DNA of 64,000 nucleotides, from NCBI GenBank assembly GCA_034401795.1, contig CM067374.1, positions 94,208,398 through 94,272,397 of the forward strand. The letters are read 5' to 3'. Under the pieces are notes generated by a model. It saw nothing but the letters and a program-made list of their open reading frames with translations, did no database searches and was not told the origin of the DNA. Positions 1 through 12,839 of the stretch are shown here, piece after piece. The translations under genes and the position numbers were made by a program. The DNA comes from Chaetoderma sp. LZ-2023a. Lineage: Eukaryota > Mollusca > Caudofoveata > Chaetodermatida > Chaetodermatidae. The first letter of the stretch is position 1, and the number at the start of each line of letters is the position of its first letter.

Positions 1-335
1 AGCTATGGGTCGTATTATATACAGTCATAATTGTTCATAGTGTATGTAGTGCAAGTTAGGGTAGGTTTTAGTCTGGACAAACGAAGAGACTGGTGTTGTT
101 CGACCGACTGCCTAATAGTGATAAAATATACCTGTAGCATTGTATGTGGTATAATATAGACTGATGTGATTCCACACATAATTGACTTGTAATAGAATAC
201 TATTGGTACAATATAGACCATGGTGGCTTTCCGCACATCTATTTGTAATGCAATATATACATATATTAATATTTTGGGTACAGCACAGATTGGTGTGATT
301 TCACACACAATCTATTATGTATGATTACTGTATTC
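1..335. repeat. Degenerate ~60-bp tandem repeat (about 3 units)
   Basis: Three related segments occur around 160-180, 217-240 and 288-310, each with a variant of 'tggtgtgatttcacaca' preceded by an AT-rich 'acaatataga' stretch. Spacing is about 57-71 bp. The 97-codon minus-strand open frame here follows from the short-period composition and resembles no protein I know. Confidence 0.45.
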
Positions 336-337
336 TG

Positions 338-720
338 TGACTGTAGTAGCAGAAACATCATACAGCTGCAATCAGTTCTTCTTCGCTTTTACCCAATGTG
401 TCTTGTCCTCAGCCGAAGTCCTTGGCTTCCTCAAGTCCATTTTTGACTTGGGTGTACCAAGTCCTGCTTTCTTGAGGTCACCTCGTAGCATGCTTAGCAG
501 ATTTATGCAGTGGCGTCATATCCTGGCCTTGTATTTGCTGGCTCCAAGTAGGGCGAATTTGAAGGCTCTGTGCACGTGTCTCTTTTGGCATCCTAAGCAC
601 ATGGCCAAACATGGACCATCTTTGCTGGGTGACTTTTACAGACAACGGTGACATATTCCACATCTTGCATAGCGCATCTGTGAAAACTATACTGTCTGGC
701 CTTCGGTGTCCAGTGTTGGT
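338..720 (-). pseudogene. Non-LTR retrotransposon reverse transcriptase, C-terminal remnant
   Basis: Read on the minus strand, about 663 down to 480 encodes the typical post-RT motif R-W-S-M-F-G-H-V-L-R-M-P. After a frame change, a second block (LLSMLRGDLKKAGLGT) follows and ends at a TGA near 380. These motifs are typical of the C-terminal end of LINE-type polymerases. The same second block and its 3' untranslated tail recur at 56,031-56,450 on the plus strand. The copy has at least one frameshift and a stop, and no RT catalytic core is present, so it is a 5'-truncated dead copy. Clade assignment is not possible from this fragment. Confidence 0.65.
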
Positions 721-784
721 GCATAGGTGTTTGTGGTGGCAGGCATCGAATTTGTCTAGAGCTGTCTTCGGAGCTTTTAGATTA

Positions 785-1475
785 AATTGTGTACTACGAA
801 ATTACTTCATGGTATAAATCTTTTAAACTCAATACTTCATTAATGTATTCATATACATATGTAAACATATGGCTGTCATTTTGGGGTCGAAGCTATTACA
901 TGCAATATGCCAGGACATATCAACAGCTATCGGAATGTGGTGAATGTGATGAATATGAACCAACTATCTTACAATCGTGGCATATGTCGATTATATAACT
1001 ACATACTATGAAATTACTTGGTGGTAGAATCGTGCAATATTCCATACAACACTATAAAGAGTTCTATATGTAAATATGTTTGAAATAGAGTGAAAACAGA
1101 TTATGCAGATATTGGTACTTAAAATAGTAAATTATTGACATCTGATAACTGTTGGACGCACTAAATTACGTATTGCGAGATTACTTTATGGTAGACTATT
1201 TTTAAACTCGACATTTTAAAAGTGCATTCATATACCTATCTAAACACATCAGTGGAATTCTGGGACAGAATCTATTGCAGATAGTAGCATACTGAAAACC
1301 GTGGATCTGACAAATTACTTCGCTGTAGAATTTCCTTTGAATTGGCAATATTATGTGTCTGAAATACTGGGGCCGAATATATTACAGACAGTAGAGCACT
1401 GAAAAGCATGAATCAGATACAATTTTCACAAGTTTTCAGTATGGATTTGCATACTATGAAATTAACATTGTGGGG
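785..1475. repeat. Ancient degenerate tandem array (~150-200-bp unit)
   Basis: Variants of 'tactatgaaattacttggtggta' recur near 790, 1004, 1168, 1309 and 1453, each followed by similar AT-rich text including 'tcatatac' and 'atctattgcagatagtag'-like segments. Units are strongly diverged. No gene is visible. Confidence 0.4.
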
Positions 1476-2349
1476 CCGGTGGTTGGGGGGGGGGGGGGGG
1501 GTGGGGGTGGGTGGGTGTTCGTTATTTATGGATGTCTCAGAGAGCCTAACTTGCATTTCTCGAGGCACATATGTAAACTCTGTTGGCTACGACGCTATTT
1601 GATTTTTATTTAGGCATATCCATTCTCTCTTGGAATATGAGTATTTTTCAATGTAAATTTCGCAAATCTCAATTGTGGTGGTGGTTGTGGCGCGCGCGTG
1701 GATGCATGAGTGCGGGCGTGCGTGCGTGTGTCGGGGGTGGGTATGTGTGTGTGCAAATGACGCCCACCCCAAACTTTGCCCTATGCAGGCTATGGCCCTG
1801 CTATTTATTCTATTACAAACTTTAAGCAGACCGATGGCCAGATATTTGTAGATTGCAGTAGCGGCACAATGGGGGACACGGGGATGCCCTCAGCCAAGAA
1901 TGCTCCTCCAAACAGCACACACGTGCGGACGCACACACGCACGCACACATGCCACCTCCTCAACAATTTGCATGACGATATTTCATATGGTTATTTTATG
2001 GATATCTACAAAGAAACTTTTGCCCCCCCCCTCCCCACAACCCATGACCCACAACCCACGACCCTAGACCTAGGCTACGGCAATGAACCAGGCTTATGAG
2101 ATACACCCACGCTTTTTCGTTGCGATTTTGGATGTGAGTAATCCGAAACAAATACATGTTGTAATAGGAAGTGTCAAAAATGTAATCTAAGCCCACGCGA
2201 GACATGACTGGAGGCTTTACATCCCCTCTGAAGGACGGGGACTGCACAGGGTTTTACACGGGTTCGAATCTCGCGGTGGAGGTGAACGTTCTAGAAAACT
2301 GAGCTACGCAGCCACTCCCAACCCCAACCCCACCCTTCCCCCATATTGG
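1476..2349. other. Low-complexity and purine/pyrimidine-skewed stretch, no gene
   Basis: This stretch contains a poly-G/GTGG run (about 1487-1518), a TG/CG-rich patch (1677-1760), a CA-rich patch (1917-1950) and a C-rich run (2022-2035). Short open frames here are composition-driven. Confidence 0.6.
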
Positions 2350-4405
2350 ATAGTCAACAAGAGGTAGAATAACGTGAAACTGAATATTCAATATATTGTA
2401 TCTAGGGGTACTAGGTATTCATAGATCTAAGTCCATTCAGCTCTATACCTACACACCGACTCCTCATATTCGCTGTTTAAATGGCCAGAAAGAGGGAGAA
2501 TGTCTTATCTCCCACTTCACTGATCAATCTCTGTATTCTTAGTCGCTCTCAATATATTTGGAAAATATAAAACCAATACTTCATTTCAGTGAACAGCAAC
2601 CCGATTTATTACGTTAACATATAATCAAAATGAGCATATAACCGTTACCAAATGGTCGACATCAAGGAGCATGACTGCTTTCATTCAGTGTTTCAAAAAC
2701 AGATATTGCCATAATATATCTGGTCGAAGGATACCTAAGAGGCTTTCAATTTTATACACATAACTTTAACTTTGCCTGTGATCATGAACACTTATGGTTA
2801 AAGTTCTCATAATTTATGTAAAAACTAATTTCTTAAAAACATTGTGAAATATTTATTAGGTTATGGGCTATAGGTTATAGCTTATGGTTATAGCTAAACA
2901 GAACCTAAACGCCACTTAGATTTAGTCTATCATCGTCATATTATTTGAACCTAGTATTTGTGCTGAACCTATTATCCGTGCTAGAGGAAATTATCCAATA
3001 AAAGCAGATTGTCCCCCTGTTAGCGCGGTCAATGATAGGAGATGGTACCTCAGACGGCACCGCGCTGAGATGTAAAACTGGAGACATCGTGTCTCCGCTC
3101 AGTTGGAAACATAGTCAATCTCATTCACTCATCGTTGCCTCTCTCTAGCAGGAGCATAAATGGGCACCAGTGTAAAACTCAGTGTAAAAATAGGGAAGTT
3201 ACCAATTATAGACTGAAATAAAACCAGCCTGTATATGGCGTGAATGGGACATGGAATCAGGGACTCGATAGATGCCAACCAAAACCAATAACTTCTTAAC
3301 GCATCAGCATGATTTTGAACAGTAAACATCCGGTCTGTTCGCATAGGTCGCATCGCGTATTTGTAAATTGCAATTCAAACTACGTTACAGGGATATCGAA
3401 AGTTATACAAGTGATTTTCTATAAGGGTTCGTTTTATCTAAAATCAAAAGTGACCATGCTATTGCATAGGTAGTCTATTTTACTTTGTAGTTAGACATCT
3501 TCGTCTTGAGAATATATCCCTTGTGCATGTTAACACCATCTGAGAGCTTTCTTTACCAGCCAGCAAATACGCTATGCGCATTGATTTAGGGGAATCCCGC
3601 GTAATGACGTCAATGTGGGAAAGTTGTATTGTTGTATTTTGAAATGATTCGGTCTGCTTCTATAAATCTTTGGTAGATGTGTTTTCCGGTCTTACACTCT
3701 TACCCATTTATAGTCATATGTGAAGAGGCAAGGAGCGAAACAGATTGCCCATGTTTCTAACGACGGTCAGAGCCAGGTTCTCCAGTAAGTAATCTGTAGT
3801 AGTAATTTCCTGCCAGCACAGACAATGGGTTCAAATGCTATGGCGATGACAATCTAAATCTAGAATGCATCTACACTTATAGTTAGTTAACGTTCCCACA
3901 AAGTGGAAAATAGTCCCCAGTTTATATAAGAAATATGCTATTTCATAATTTATGAGGATTTTATATATGCCTACTTTTTAATTTCCACATTTTTAGTCCA
4001 GTGCATAATACCTATTAATATCATTGATGTGTAACTTGTAACCTAATGCATAATATTAGACCTGCTCGTTAGTGGAGTATTAAACAATGAAGATACAATC
4101 AACATGTTACTACACACACACGTTCACGCACACACGCACCAAAACAAAATACAGCAAATGGACTATACAATTGTTATAAAACTTGCATAAGCCATTGAAA
4201 TTAAACTTTACACAATTGCTTATTATAGTGATCATTATTTTAAGGAACAGAAACCCTGTTTATTTGCTAATTATTTTAACATCACTAGAAAGTTAGTGTA
4301 TAATGGGACAGTCAATTTTAATGGTTTGTAGTCATTCACCTCGCTCCATATTTCCGTTCATATTTTATGACATTGAAGCCATTGCTGGCAGAAGCCATGT
4401 GCATA
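2350..4405. other. No recognisable gene
   Basis: AT-rich sequence with no long frame and no repeat shared with the rest of the window that I could identify. A short CA-rich patch lies at about 4111-4140. Confidence 0.6.
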
Positions 4406-4815
4406 ATGGACCTTTCCGGTTTTAGCTATGCCCTGCCCATCTCTATCTAAGCTCCTCCCACACCTCGCTCGTGTTGAGATCGATCGATCTCTGTACACAC
4501 TGACTATCAATTATCAAAAAACTACACAGGTAAGTTGTTGAATATTTTGAAACTAATTTGACTGGGTACTGTTGCTGCCTAAGGCAGCAACAGCGCCCAG
4601 TCAAATTAGTTTCAAAATATTCAACAGCATGTTTATTAAATAGCAAAGAATTACAAAGACATACATTTCATACAACGTGTCGGACCATTTGAGATTTGAT
4701 GACGGCCTATATGGAACCCTTTGTGACGTAATGATTATGACGTCATCATACACGCGCTGAGCTGATTATGACGTCATACGAGGTCTGATGATGGATGTAT
4801 ACTCTGGAAATGTGC
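4406..4815 (+). mobile_element. Palindromic MITE family A, forward copy 1
   Basis: A roughly 370-410-bp non-autonomous element. It starts at 'aatggacctttccgg', ends near 'actctggaaatg', and has a long central hairpin (4537-4625) built on 'ttgaatattttgaaactaa' and its complement. The right part carries a cluster of CRE-like sites, including TGACGTCA at 4738 and 4769. Related copies lie at 43,096-43,460 and 62,688-63,060 (same orientation) and at 20,405-21,120, 21,310-21,655 and 58,081-58,455 (reverse). No coding capacity. Confidence 0.75.
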
Positions 4816-7800
4816 ACTTCTTTAACATTATTACAAGATTAATGCAGAAGCAAAACAGTAGCATAGCATTGATAACGAGTCGGTTGTGATTGGTCAAGAT
4901 CATTGTGATGTCATCTAATTTGAATAATACGACACACACCTTTCGACCCAGCCCTATGATGTCAAAGAGCTGGGGCTTACTATGCAACTTAGATCACCTC
5001 ACAAGGAACTCGATCTATCAAAACGTGTCCTTATCTACGCATCTGAGACTATCAAGTGCACATAAAATAAGTATAGCATTAGATGATCGGTTTACTAGTG
5101 TGCAAGCACACTTTCGGTGATTTCATATATTTTATGAGCAAATACTGTCTAACAAGTAATGAAATAAATACATTTATATAAAGATAAATCCTAGAATAAT
5201 GTTATGGCTTGTAAATACCCATTACTTATCTTAGAAAAGTATTCTCAGTTCTGTGTGAAGTGTTTCGAGGGTAATGTAATGTCATCATTTCCGCTGTTAA
5301 AATACATACCATTGAAAATACCTTACAGGATGATACCACTCCTGTGTAGAATGACAATTGTCATGGTACATTGGCAAACAGTTACACGTATTCAATGGGG
5401 CTATATCATGACAAACCACGCATAAATATTTCCTGATCATTTCATTGATTTAGCCATTTCATTGGTGCTAGCATTGCTATATGTAATTTGTTTGATCGAA
5501 GCTGTTTGAGAGCTTACAGTGTGTACACTCAGAAAATAGTCTAGGACCATCCTATAATGCTGTAGTATCCATATTGCTTGTCTGAGAAAGTACTATATCC
5601 ACAGAGTCCAGAGTATCCACATCGCCTGTGTGAGAAAACTTTGTATTAGAGCACACAAACACAGCAATATCAGTATCAATACTCTGTCTTGTGATCTAAA
5701 AAGGTTTTCTTATATGCAAAATTTAGGAAAACCCATTACGTGAATGATTGTACCCACAAAACCGTCCAATACCTATCCACATACCATATGAAAACAGGCC
5801 TTCGTTGAAATTAAATAATTGTCATATATATCTAAGATAGATAGATGCTCCCTCTTCAGCATATGAATCACAAGGGACAGCATATCGTTTTATGAAAATC
5901 GTTAGCTGGATGCTACCAAATATTATTTTACTAACGTTTTTGATCAGGAACAGATCTCTAAATCTTCATCATGTTCGTGTTGTTGGTGTTGGTATAATTG
6001 GGTTGTGGGCAATTTTGTTTCGTTTTACTGCTCTTCATACGGCTCTCATCTTATGAACTACACACCCGTATTCTGACATCGTAATGGACCCTGATTTCGA
6101 ATGCACTGCCCTGCTGAGACCTGGAAGGGCAATAGCACATACATTTTTAAATTGCTATACAAGTTGCGGAATTTCCCATGTCTGAGCTCGTATGAGCTTT
6201 CCCTAATTTACTACACAATCTATTTAACACTCATCTGATTAATTATTAATTAACATTATCTTATTTGATATCAACCTGACATTTGTGATTTAGATTGTGG
6301 ATTAGAAAAAGAAACGAGCTTTTCGTGCATATTACGTGATGTAGTGTATCAGAATAGTATAGGCCACTGAGGACATCTGCCTTCCCCACTGCACCATAAA
6401 TCTAATGGCAGGGGTAAATTTAATGTCGTTAATTATCAGCATAGTACACAGGTATACTATTTCATCAGGCCAGCAACAGCCACATCTCTGGACACTGCAT
6501 GTACAATATAGGACATTCGGTTTCTACCAAGCGCTCCATGCACATGCATTTCAGTATCAGTCTATATTAAATATTCATCTATGTTAATTAACTTCACTGT
6601 GTCTTGTAATAACAACATACATTATATTATTGTTAAAGGATGTGCTTACACACCAGCCAATTACATCCAGGAGGCCACTATGCATAAACAGTATCTTACC
6701 ATTGCTCTTTTTACATAAGAATTAGCTCAAATTAACTCGCACTGTGTGAGTGGGCCTTGGGTGTTAATGGCTTGAAGAAGTGGGTAGCATCGCTCACTAA
6801 TCTACCACTGTGCACTACAGGAAAATGACGTGGTAAAATGTGTTTGGCTCTGCATGGCCTATCCACCCGTTCTCTCCCATCAGGTTTGCAACGGTATGGG
6901 TACGTCTAGTATAATCGTATTGCTAAGCTTAAGATATCAACATTGACACGCTCACTTATATAAGGAAACCAATGCCCAATTCCTAATAAGCAGAACAATC
7001 AGTGGACGAGTCTATGGTATGTGAAAAATTCATTATTCGGCAAGAATCGTCTTAATACGGGTATCCTTGTTGAAGCATACATACATTTGTAGAGCATTTG
7101 ACGTGTCGATGTCTCCAGTGTGCACCATGTCCTTAAATTTGTCTATCCTGTGCAGCTCATCCTTAAGGTTGACCACCACTGCTCAATCCTCTTTTAAAAA
7201 TTGGAACATACATGACTCAACCTACTTGAAAATGTAATTGTTGATGCATTATCTCATGTGTCAATAAGTCGTTCATTATTAAACAGATGACATGTTGAAT
7301 TATTAATACTGCTTACCGCAACACTCTAGTAGTTTGGACAGATGCTGTCCTATAGAACCACTGATGGTTCTCTTTGAGGCCACTATTGTCATCATTAGAG
7401 ACGCAAACTATATTCCTTAGAATAATAATAATTGCCCTCTGATGCGGCTACAACTGTTTTCCGGAATCAATGATTGGATTGTCTGGCACCACCAATGCTG
7501 TTGTCTCTATGCCCAATGCTGTTCTCCAGACCCCAAAGCTATTCTCCAGCATCAACAATATTATTTCTACAATGTTGTCCTTTGTGACGAGAACAATTGG
7601 GTCACAGATGCTGGTCACTATATTGTTCCCTGGAGCCGTATTAGCTGTTCTATAGAACCAGCTAGGTATCCTCTTATGACCACATAGTTGTCCTCTGGAG
7701 ATAGTAATGCGTTTTGTTGAGAAAGCAGCATTGGTAGGCAATGTAGATATCAAACCAACCTACCCACCACAATAACACATAAAGTTTCAATTCGTATGAC

Positions 7801-7960
7801 AGCATAGATTGACATTCTAATGTCGAGTGCGTATTTATATCTTGTGGTGATTACAACTGTAAAATTTAGCATGAAAAATATCTAATTATTCCATATATCT
7901 CATAGATATGCACTAATTACGTCAGCGAGGTTATGACTTCAATCATCGTTCCCTACGCAC

Positions 7961-7963
<3 letters not shown>
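4816..7963. other. No recognisable gene
   Basis: Mixed AT-rich sequence. Between about 7320 and 7700, related phrases such as 'ctatagaacca' followed by 'ggt..tctctt' recur twice and 'ctccag' recurs several times, suggesting an old local duplication. The overlapping short open frames there are not supported as genes. Confidence 0.55.

Positions 7964-8010
<47 letters not shown>
7964..8010. repeat. (CT)n microsatellite
   Basis: An uninterrupted CT run of about 45 bp. Confidence 0.95.
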
Positions 8011-8884
8011 ATTAGATTTTGATGGAAATTCATCTTGTGATTGTTTTCAAAGTACAATATCTAAGGACGTGAATCACGAATTTGAGTAAAACTTGGTGGT
8101 ACACTGCTATGTGGTATTCTAAGCAAACAAATGCATGATTTAATTTTACCTGCTTAGAATGGGATGAGCCTTTCCTCATGCTTTTACCCCCACACATATC
8201 GTTATGGTACCAACGAAATATATTTTGTATGTCCTCTATGGTGACATTCTCGGCATTCTCGTCCATTTGGACATATCTTGGAACCCCTGTAAATTTTCAA
8301 TAATGAAAAAGAAATTAACAAAATACTTGATGGTTTGTTGCGCTGATTGGCGATGTCTCTGCAACATGTTTTCTTTTCGCTTGAATGGTACATAGTGCTT
8401 CATTGTAATTGTTTATATCATATTATGTAACCCAATCATGTGGGATGTGTTGAACTTGAAACGCTTCCTCTTGCACCTATAATATAATGTGAACATGTAT
8501 ACTAAGGTGCATGTGACTAACAAGGCCTGAACAAAAGTCGATGAAAAGAAACTAGGGTAATATCTGGAAATTAAACCCATACAAATTGCTTAAAGAAAGA
8601 CAGCAGGATCTGTTCAGTTTGTGCGCTTTGCGATGCGTCACCCCAGCAGGGTCTAGTTCCTTTTGTATTCTGAGAACCGTATCCTTGCAAATAGATAATT
8701 TTACAGTACTAAGATATGCCGCCATCTATGCCACAATGCGATTCAGTACATTAGATAGCCAATTATTCAAGAGCTTATTGATCTATACTCAGAAAATCTA
8801 TGTCTGTAGTCAGGGGTCGTACATGTACTAATATCAAGTAACAAATCTCCAATGACATTATTATGACATATTGGCCTATGTGAA
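8011..8884. other. No recognisable gene
   Basis: AT-rich sequence with only short unsupported open frames. Confidence 0.55.
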
Positions 8885-9170
8885 TATAACTTACTGACAT
8901 ACATTTTCGAAAATTACTCAATTATTTTTCCAGGAAAAACTGCGCAAAACAGGATAATTTTGCAGGCAAGTATATAACCAGATTTATGTACGGGAATGAA
9001 AGAATTTAATTTAAATAAATTTTGCTGTGCGTTGTGGACACACTGAATAGCCACCTGTATGGTCTCTACTATTGGTTAATCTCCAGATAAGGTTTGACTT
9101 TGACATGCCACCTGTTCCCACCAAACTAGTTCTTGTATGTGCTCCCCCAAATTTGTGTCTTGCACGACAC
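8885..9170 (+). repeat. Dispersed repeat, copy 1 (pair with 24,365-24,660)
   Basis: It shares a series of collinear phrases with 24,365-24,660: 'ctgacatacatttt', 'aaactgcgcaaaac', 'aattttgcaggcaa', 'actattggttaa' and 'gacatgccacctg'-like text. The copies are diverged with several indels. No coding potential. Confidence 0.55.
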
Positions 9171-9427
9171 CCATGTGTTTAGCCTAAGAATAACTGTCCT
9201 TGCGGATTGCAGAGACCCTATTAGATGACCACTGAACAAAGTATGTCAGTCTGATATAGGCATACCTCACACTTTTCATAAGTAATGCAATCAATACACA
9301 TTTCACCTTGGATCCACCTTTACATAAGATTAGCAACTGTCAGTGAGTAATCATACAGGACTCATCTGGTTTTCAATAATAGCGCATTTGCTGTTTAATA
9401 AAGGATGAAAACGTATATCACGTTGAC

Positions 9428-9428
<1 letters not shown>

Positions 9429-9491
<63 letters not shown>
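9429..9491. repeat. (AAT)n microsatellite
   Basis: About 20 AAT units. The 3' flank (9500-9545, 'gtcgatggtatgccatcg') recurs in inverted orientation at 24,315-24,345, so the microsatellite probably sits at the edge of a dispersed repeat. Confidence 0.9.
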
Positions 9492-9492
<1 letters not shown>

Positions 9493-9724
9493 TAGAATAC
9501 GCAGTCGATGGTATGCCATCGCAAATCCCCACGCATTCACCACTTCGAGCTTTACCCTCACTTTGACCCAAAACACAATAAACTCCTTAACACCAAGGTA
9601 ATGTATGTAGTAGGTATGTGCACAAACTTGATTTCAACATAGTAAATCATTTTTGAGAAATAATGACATTACTGTCCGCATATGATAGGCAAGCATGGTT
9701 GGTCGCAATATGTTAAGTATGCCC

Positions 9725-9986
9725 ACACCGCTCAGTGCACGTACGATCGCAATTTACCATTGTGTAGGCTTATGAATAAATTTATGATTGCAATATAGCA
9801 GTTACTCCAGTTATGTGTTTAAAATTAACTAAAATGTCGGGTAAATATAAATATAATTTAAACTAATCTATTTGCGTATAGTCTACATTGACATATTATT
9901 GACCGTACACGGTTTGTTTACAATTTAGGCAGCGGTCGAGGTGAGTAGCGAGGCTTTCACTGCCGTCCGCACGCTTATGGTACAAC
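9725..9986 (+). repeat. 262-bp dispersed repeat, copy 1 (pair with 12,840-13,102)
   Basis: Collinear with 12,840-13,102 in the same orientation at roughly nine bases in ten. Both begin near 'ctcagt.cacgta.gatcgc' and end at 'cttat.gtacaac'. No gene. Confidence 0.85.
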
Positions 9987-10000
9987 TTAAATAACATATA

Positions 10001-10072
10001 CTGTTGAATATTTTGAACATAATTGGGTTGGATTTCAACCCAAATTGTGTTCAAAATATTCAACATAACTTT
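10001..10072. repeat. Hairpin (family B core)
   Basis: A near-perfect inverted repeat of 'ttgaatattttgaacataat' around a short loop. It belongs to the same core family as the centre of MITE A but lacks the MITE A arms. Similar cores lie near 11,150-11,230, 13,960-14,030, 14,755-14,840, 34,225-34,315, 38,115-38,200, 46,936-47,012, 47,951-48,047, 51,410-51,480, 52,750-52,830 and 60,957-61,120. Confidence 0.8.
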
Positions 10073-10383
10073 TCTTGTAGCATGTTCATATGGTTCTAAC
10101 TAACATAATTGTGTTTTTGCTTTGGACACATTTAAACTTATATATGAGCTGCACTGTATGTAAAGATGATAGGCTAGCGACCTCTGAGCATCTGTCAGTT
10201 CACCTACCTATTTAAAATTTGTTCATCCGCTAGTTTTGCTTTTTCATAACATTGAAATATGAGTGTATGCTACTTCCATACATGGAAGAAGTTGGTTTGA
10301 AAACGATATAGTTCATATGGTTGTCACAGGCGTGACGCCCGCCCCCCCACACCAACGTACGTGTTGACCCGTACATGCCTCTA
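10073..10383. other. No recognisable gene
   Basis: AT-rich sequence with a short C-rich patch at about 10,338-10,350. No supported frame. Confidence 0.5.

Positions 10384-10450
<67 letters not shown>
10384..10450. repeat. (ATT)n microsatellite
   Basis: About 22 ATT units. Confidence 0.95.
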
Positions 10451-10934
10451 GTACACACACATTGCCAAAAGCTTATAGGTAAACAATTACATTCTAATCA
10501 GTAATCATGGGAAATTTCACACTGACACACTTATTGTACATTCGTAATCTTCAGAAAAAGTTGTAACTGCACTCTGTAGCCTATACATTTAGATATGAAT
10601 AATAGTACAATTATAGCCATCGTCAACCTCTCTTCCCCACCTCGATCATCACTCTCACATCCATCCATCCCAGATATTACATAGTACACCCTGCCCTTTC
10701 AAGAATGGTAATGGATCCGCAATTAGGCCTACTAGACTACAGAGTATTTGTCACATGCACTGAAATATTGCCGATTTTTAACATTGCCCATGGTTTACCA
10801 TAGCTATAGGCCTATTATTATGTGATTATAGCAATCCATGAAACCATTAAAAATGAGTAAATATCATAATAGATTTAAAAACCATGATTTTTTATTTCTT
10901 GAAGACTTAGCTTCAACATGACATAATTTATGTT
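10451..10934. other. No recognisable gene
   Basis: AT-rich intergenic sequence; nothing supported. Confidence 0.5.
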
Positions 10935-10942
10935 ATGGTAGG

Positions 10943-11928
10943 CAGTGGCGGATTAAGGTTGTGCGAGGCCCTAGGCACAAATCTAGACGCTCTGTGGTGC
11001 AATCTGACGTATATTTGCCATCATTTTAGTTAATTATTATAGGCTTTATAGCAGACAAAATGGAGTTTTTAACACATTGATTGCCGAGTTTTTTTGCAGA
11101 CAACATTTCCCATACGCCATATCTCCGACCATGTAAAATATGTTAAAAACAATTTGGCTGAAAGTTGCTGGTTCCCGAGCCACCAACATCTTTCAATCAA
11201 ATTATTTCCAAAATATTCAATAGAATATGTAATGGTTCGTACATAATAATTAATTTCGGTTTTCATAAATTATTCGGCGAAAGGGTTAAAATTATACATT
11301 TTACCCAAACGGACATTTTTTGGGTATATTAAGGTATATATTATTGATCCGATAGATGCAAGGCTGTAATATACCATTTACAATTTGTAAAAAATATTCA
11401 TATAGCCAACCGTGACAACGTAGCTTTAATTTAGTCAGTGACATTGTAACAATGTTTCTTCCTATCTTTCCTTTCTTTAAATTTTATGAAAAAAACCTGG
11501 GCTATCCACAGTATGACTATGAGAATCAATGCATGACTGAATGTAGGCCTACTGATTCCCGATCAAAAACCATTTAACAGTGCTTCGGACCGCTTCCAGC
11601 GACTCACTGAGGCAACAAAAATTACTTTCCACGTGTGCGTCACGCCATCACATGGTCATCGCGTTTGTTTAGTGTAACTCGGCTCGGCCGCTCGAACATT
11701 GTTACAATCGATATTTAAACAATAAAACGAGACTATAAACAGAATAACATAGGCCACTGACATAAGGCCATGATAAGGCAATAATCTATTTTGGAGATAT
11801 TGACTGAGTGTCTCTTCATTGCGTCATGTAGCTTGCCTAAAGAAAGAGAAAACAGAAAGGTGAGGGCCCCCTTCAAGAGCGAGGCCCTAGGCTACTGCCT
11901 CGTTAGCCTCGTGGATAATCCGCCCCTG
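10943..11928. mobile_element. Non-autonomous hAT-type element (986 bp)
   Basis: The left end reads CAGTGGCGGATTA and continues to 'ggccctaggc'. The right end, reverse-complemented, reads CAGGGGCGGATTA and continues to 'gcctagggcc'. The element is flanked on both sides by the exact 8-bp duplication atggtagg (10,935-10,942 and 11,929-11,936). An 8-bp duplication plus this terminal sequence is the hallmark of the hAT superfamily. No transposase frame is present. A family B hairpin lies inside at about 11,150-11,230. Confidence 0.9.
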
Positions 11929-12175
11929 ATGGTAGGTGAAATCTATCCTGTTAAATGCACGCTTTAAAATATGTTAACTTTGCACTACAGACATAGAAAT
12001 ATTGACCCAGCTCACAGCTCCGTTCCCAGTGTGACGTCACAGCGAGTGGTGATGTGATTCAGATTGAGGCGTCATTTAATCTCGTTATTTGGGCTGCCTA
12101 GCATATTTTTCTCACTCCAAAGTCACGCTATTGTGCTTATATAGTGTAGAGACCGTACAATTAACTGAAACTCGT

Positions 12176-12832
12176 TATCGACCGCAAGTCCTCACAAGAC
12201 ATTAAACGATGTTGTGAGGACTAGATACCCGATCGCTCTGATTAACTTGACAATCATAACACAGATTATCCTTTACTAGAAGAACAAAATGCTTTTAAAA
12301 TTTTTGTAATCGGCCCAGCCAAAGCTGAGATAAGCATATAGCAACCACCTTGACAACCAAACGTTTTTAGCTATGCGCTAGAGTTGTGACGTCACACCGG
12401 GATGACACCAATTCCTATTAGTCTAGATTATTATCTCGGGGAGCATAGCTAGGCTCTCTACTGATGTGTGTATTAGGCACCTATGCACATATTCTTTGAC
12501 AATTCATTGTTCACACAGGGACACTACATTGTTCGAGATGCACAAAGGTTCAATAATATCGAAGTTGATGATATTTTTGTTTATTAAACTTAAAGGACAG
12601 GCCTCATGGCCACGGTGCCTGACATCACAATTCTAACGTAGAGGCCTGTTAGAGGTGACAGTAACATCGGATTTCGTGTATGTGAATTAGGCTATAATTA
12701 ATCAAATCGACCCACACACTTCTTGGAATACAATTCTACAAATGCATATATATCTTATCTTTCTGGATTGACTGCAGAGATTTTGCATAGATGATTGGCA
12801 TGCATGTACACAGCTTTTTAAATGATAGTTAA
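12176..12832 (+). mobile_element. TIR repeat 'H', uninterrupted copy (empty site)
   Basis: It begins with tatcgaccgcaagtcctcac, the same terminus found at 25,128 at the opposite end of the related copy. The body matches, in reverse complement, 25,140-25,517 and 31,039-31,150. Here the two halves are directly joined at 'gtgtattaggcacc' (around 12,466). In the 25-31 kb copy they are separated by a 5.5-kb element. About 160 bp at 12,242-12,403 is absent from the 31-kb half. The right end abuts the 12,840-13,102 repeat. No coding capacity. Confidence 0.85.
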
Positions 12833-12839
12833 GTAGGCC

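Noticed and set aside
337..663. Plus-strand 104-codon frame near the left edge
   Set aside because: Antisense of a LINE reverse transcriptase C-terminus, which is recognisable on the minus strand.
2255..2275. tRNA-like B box (ggttcgaatctc)
   Set aside because: No matching acceptor, D-arm or anticodon stem could be placed around it; a tRNA-derived SINE scrap is possible but not supported.
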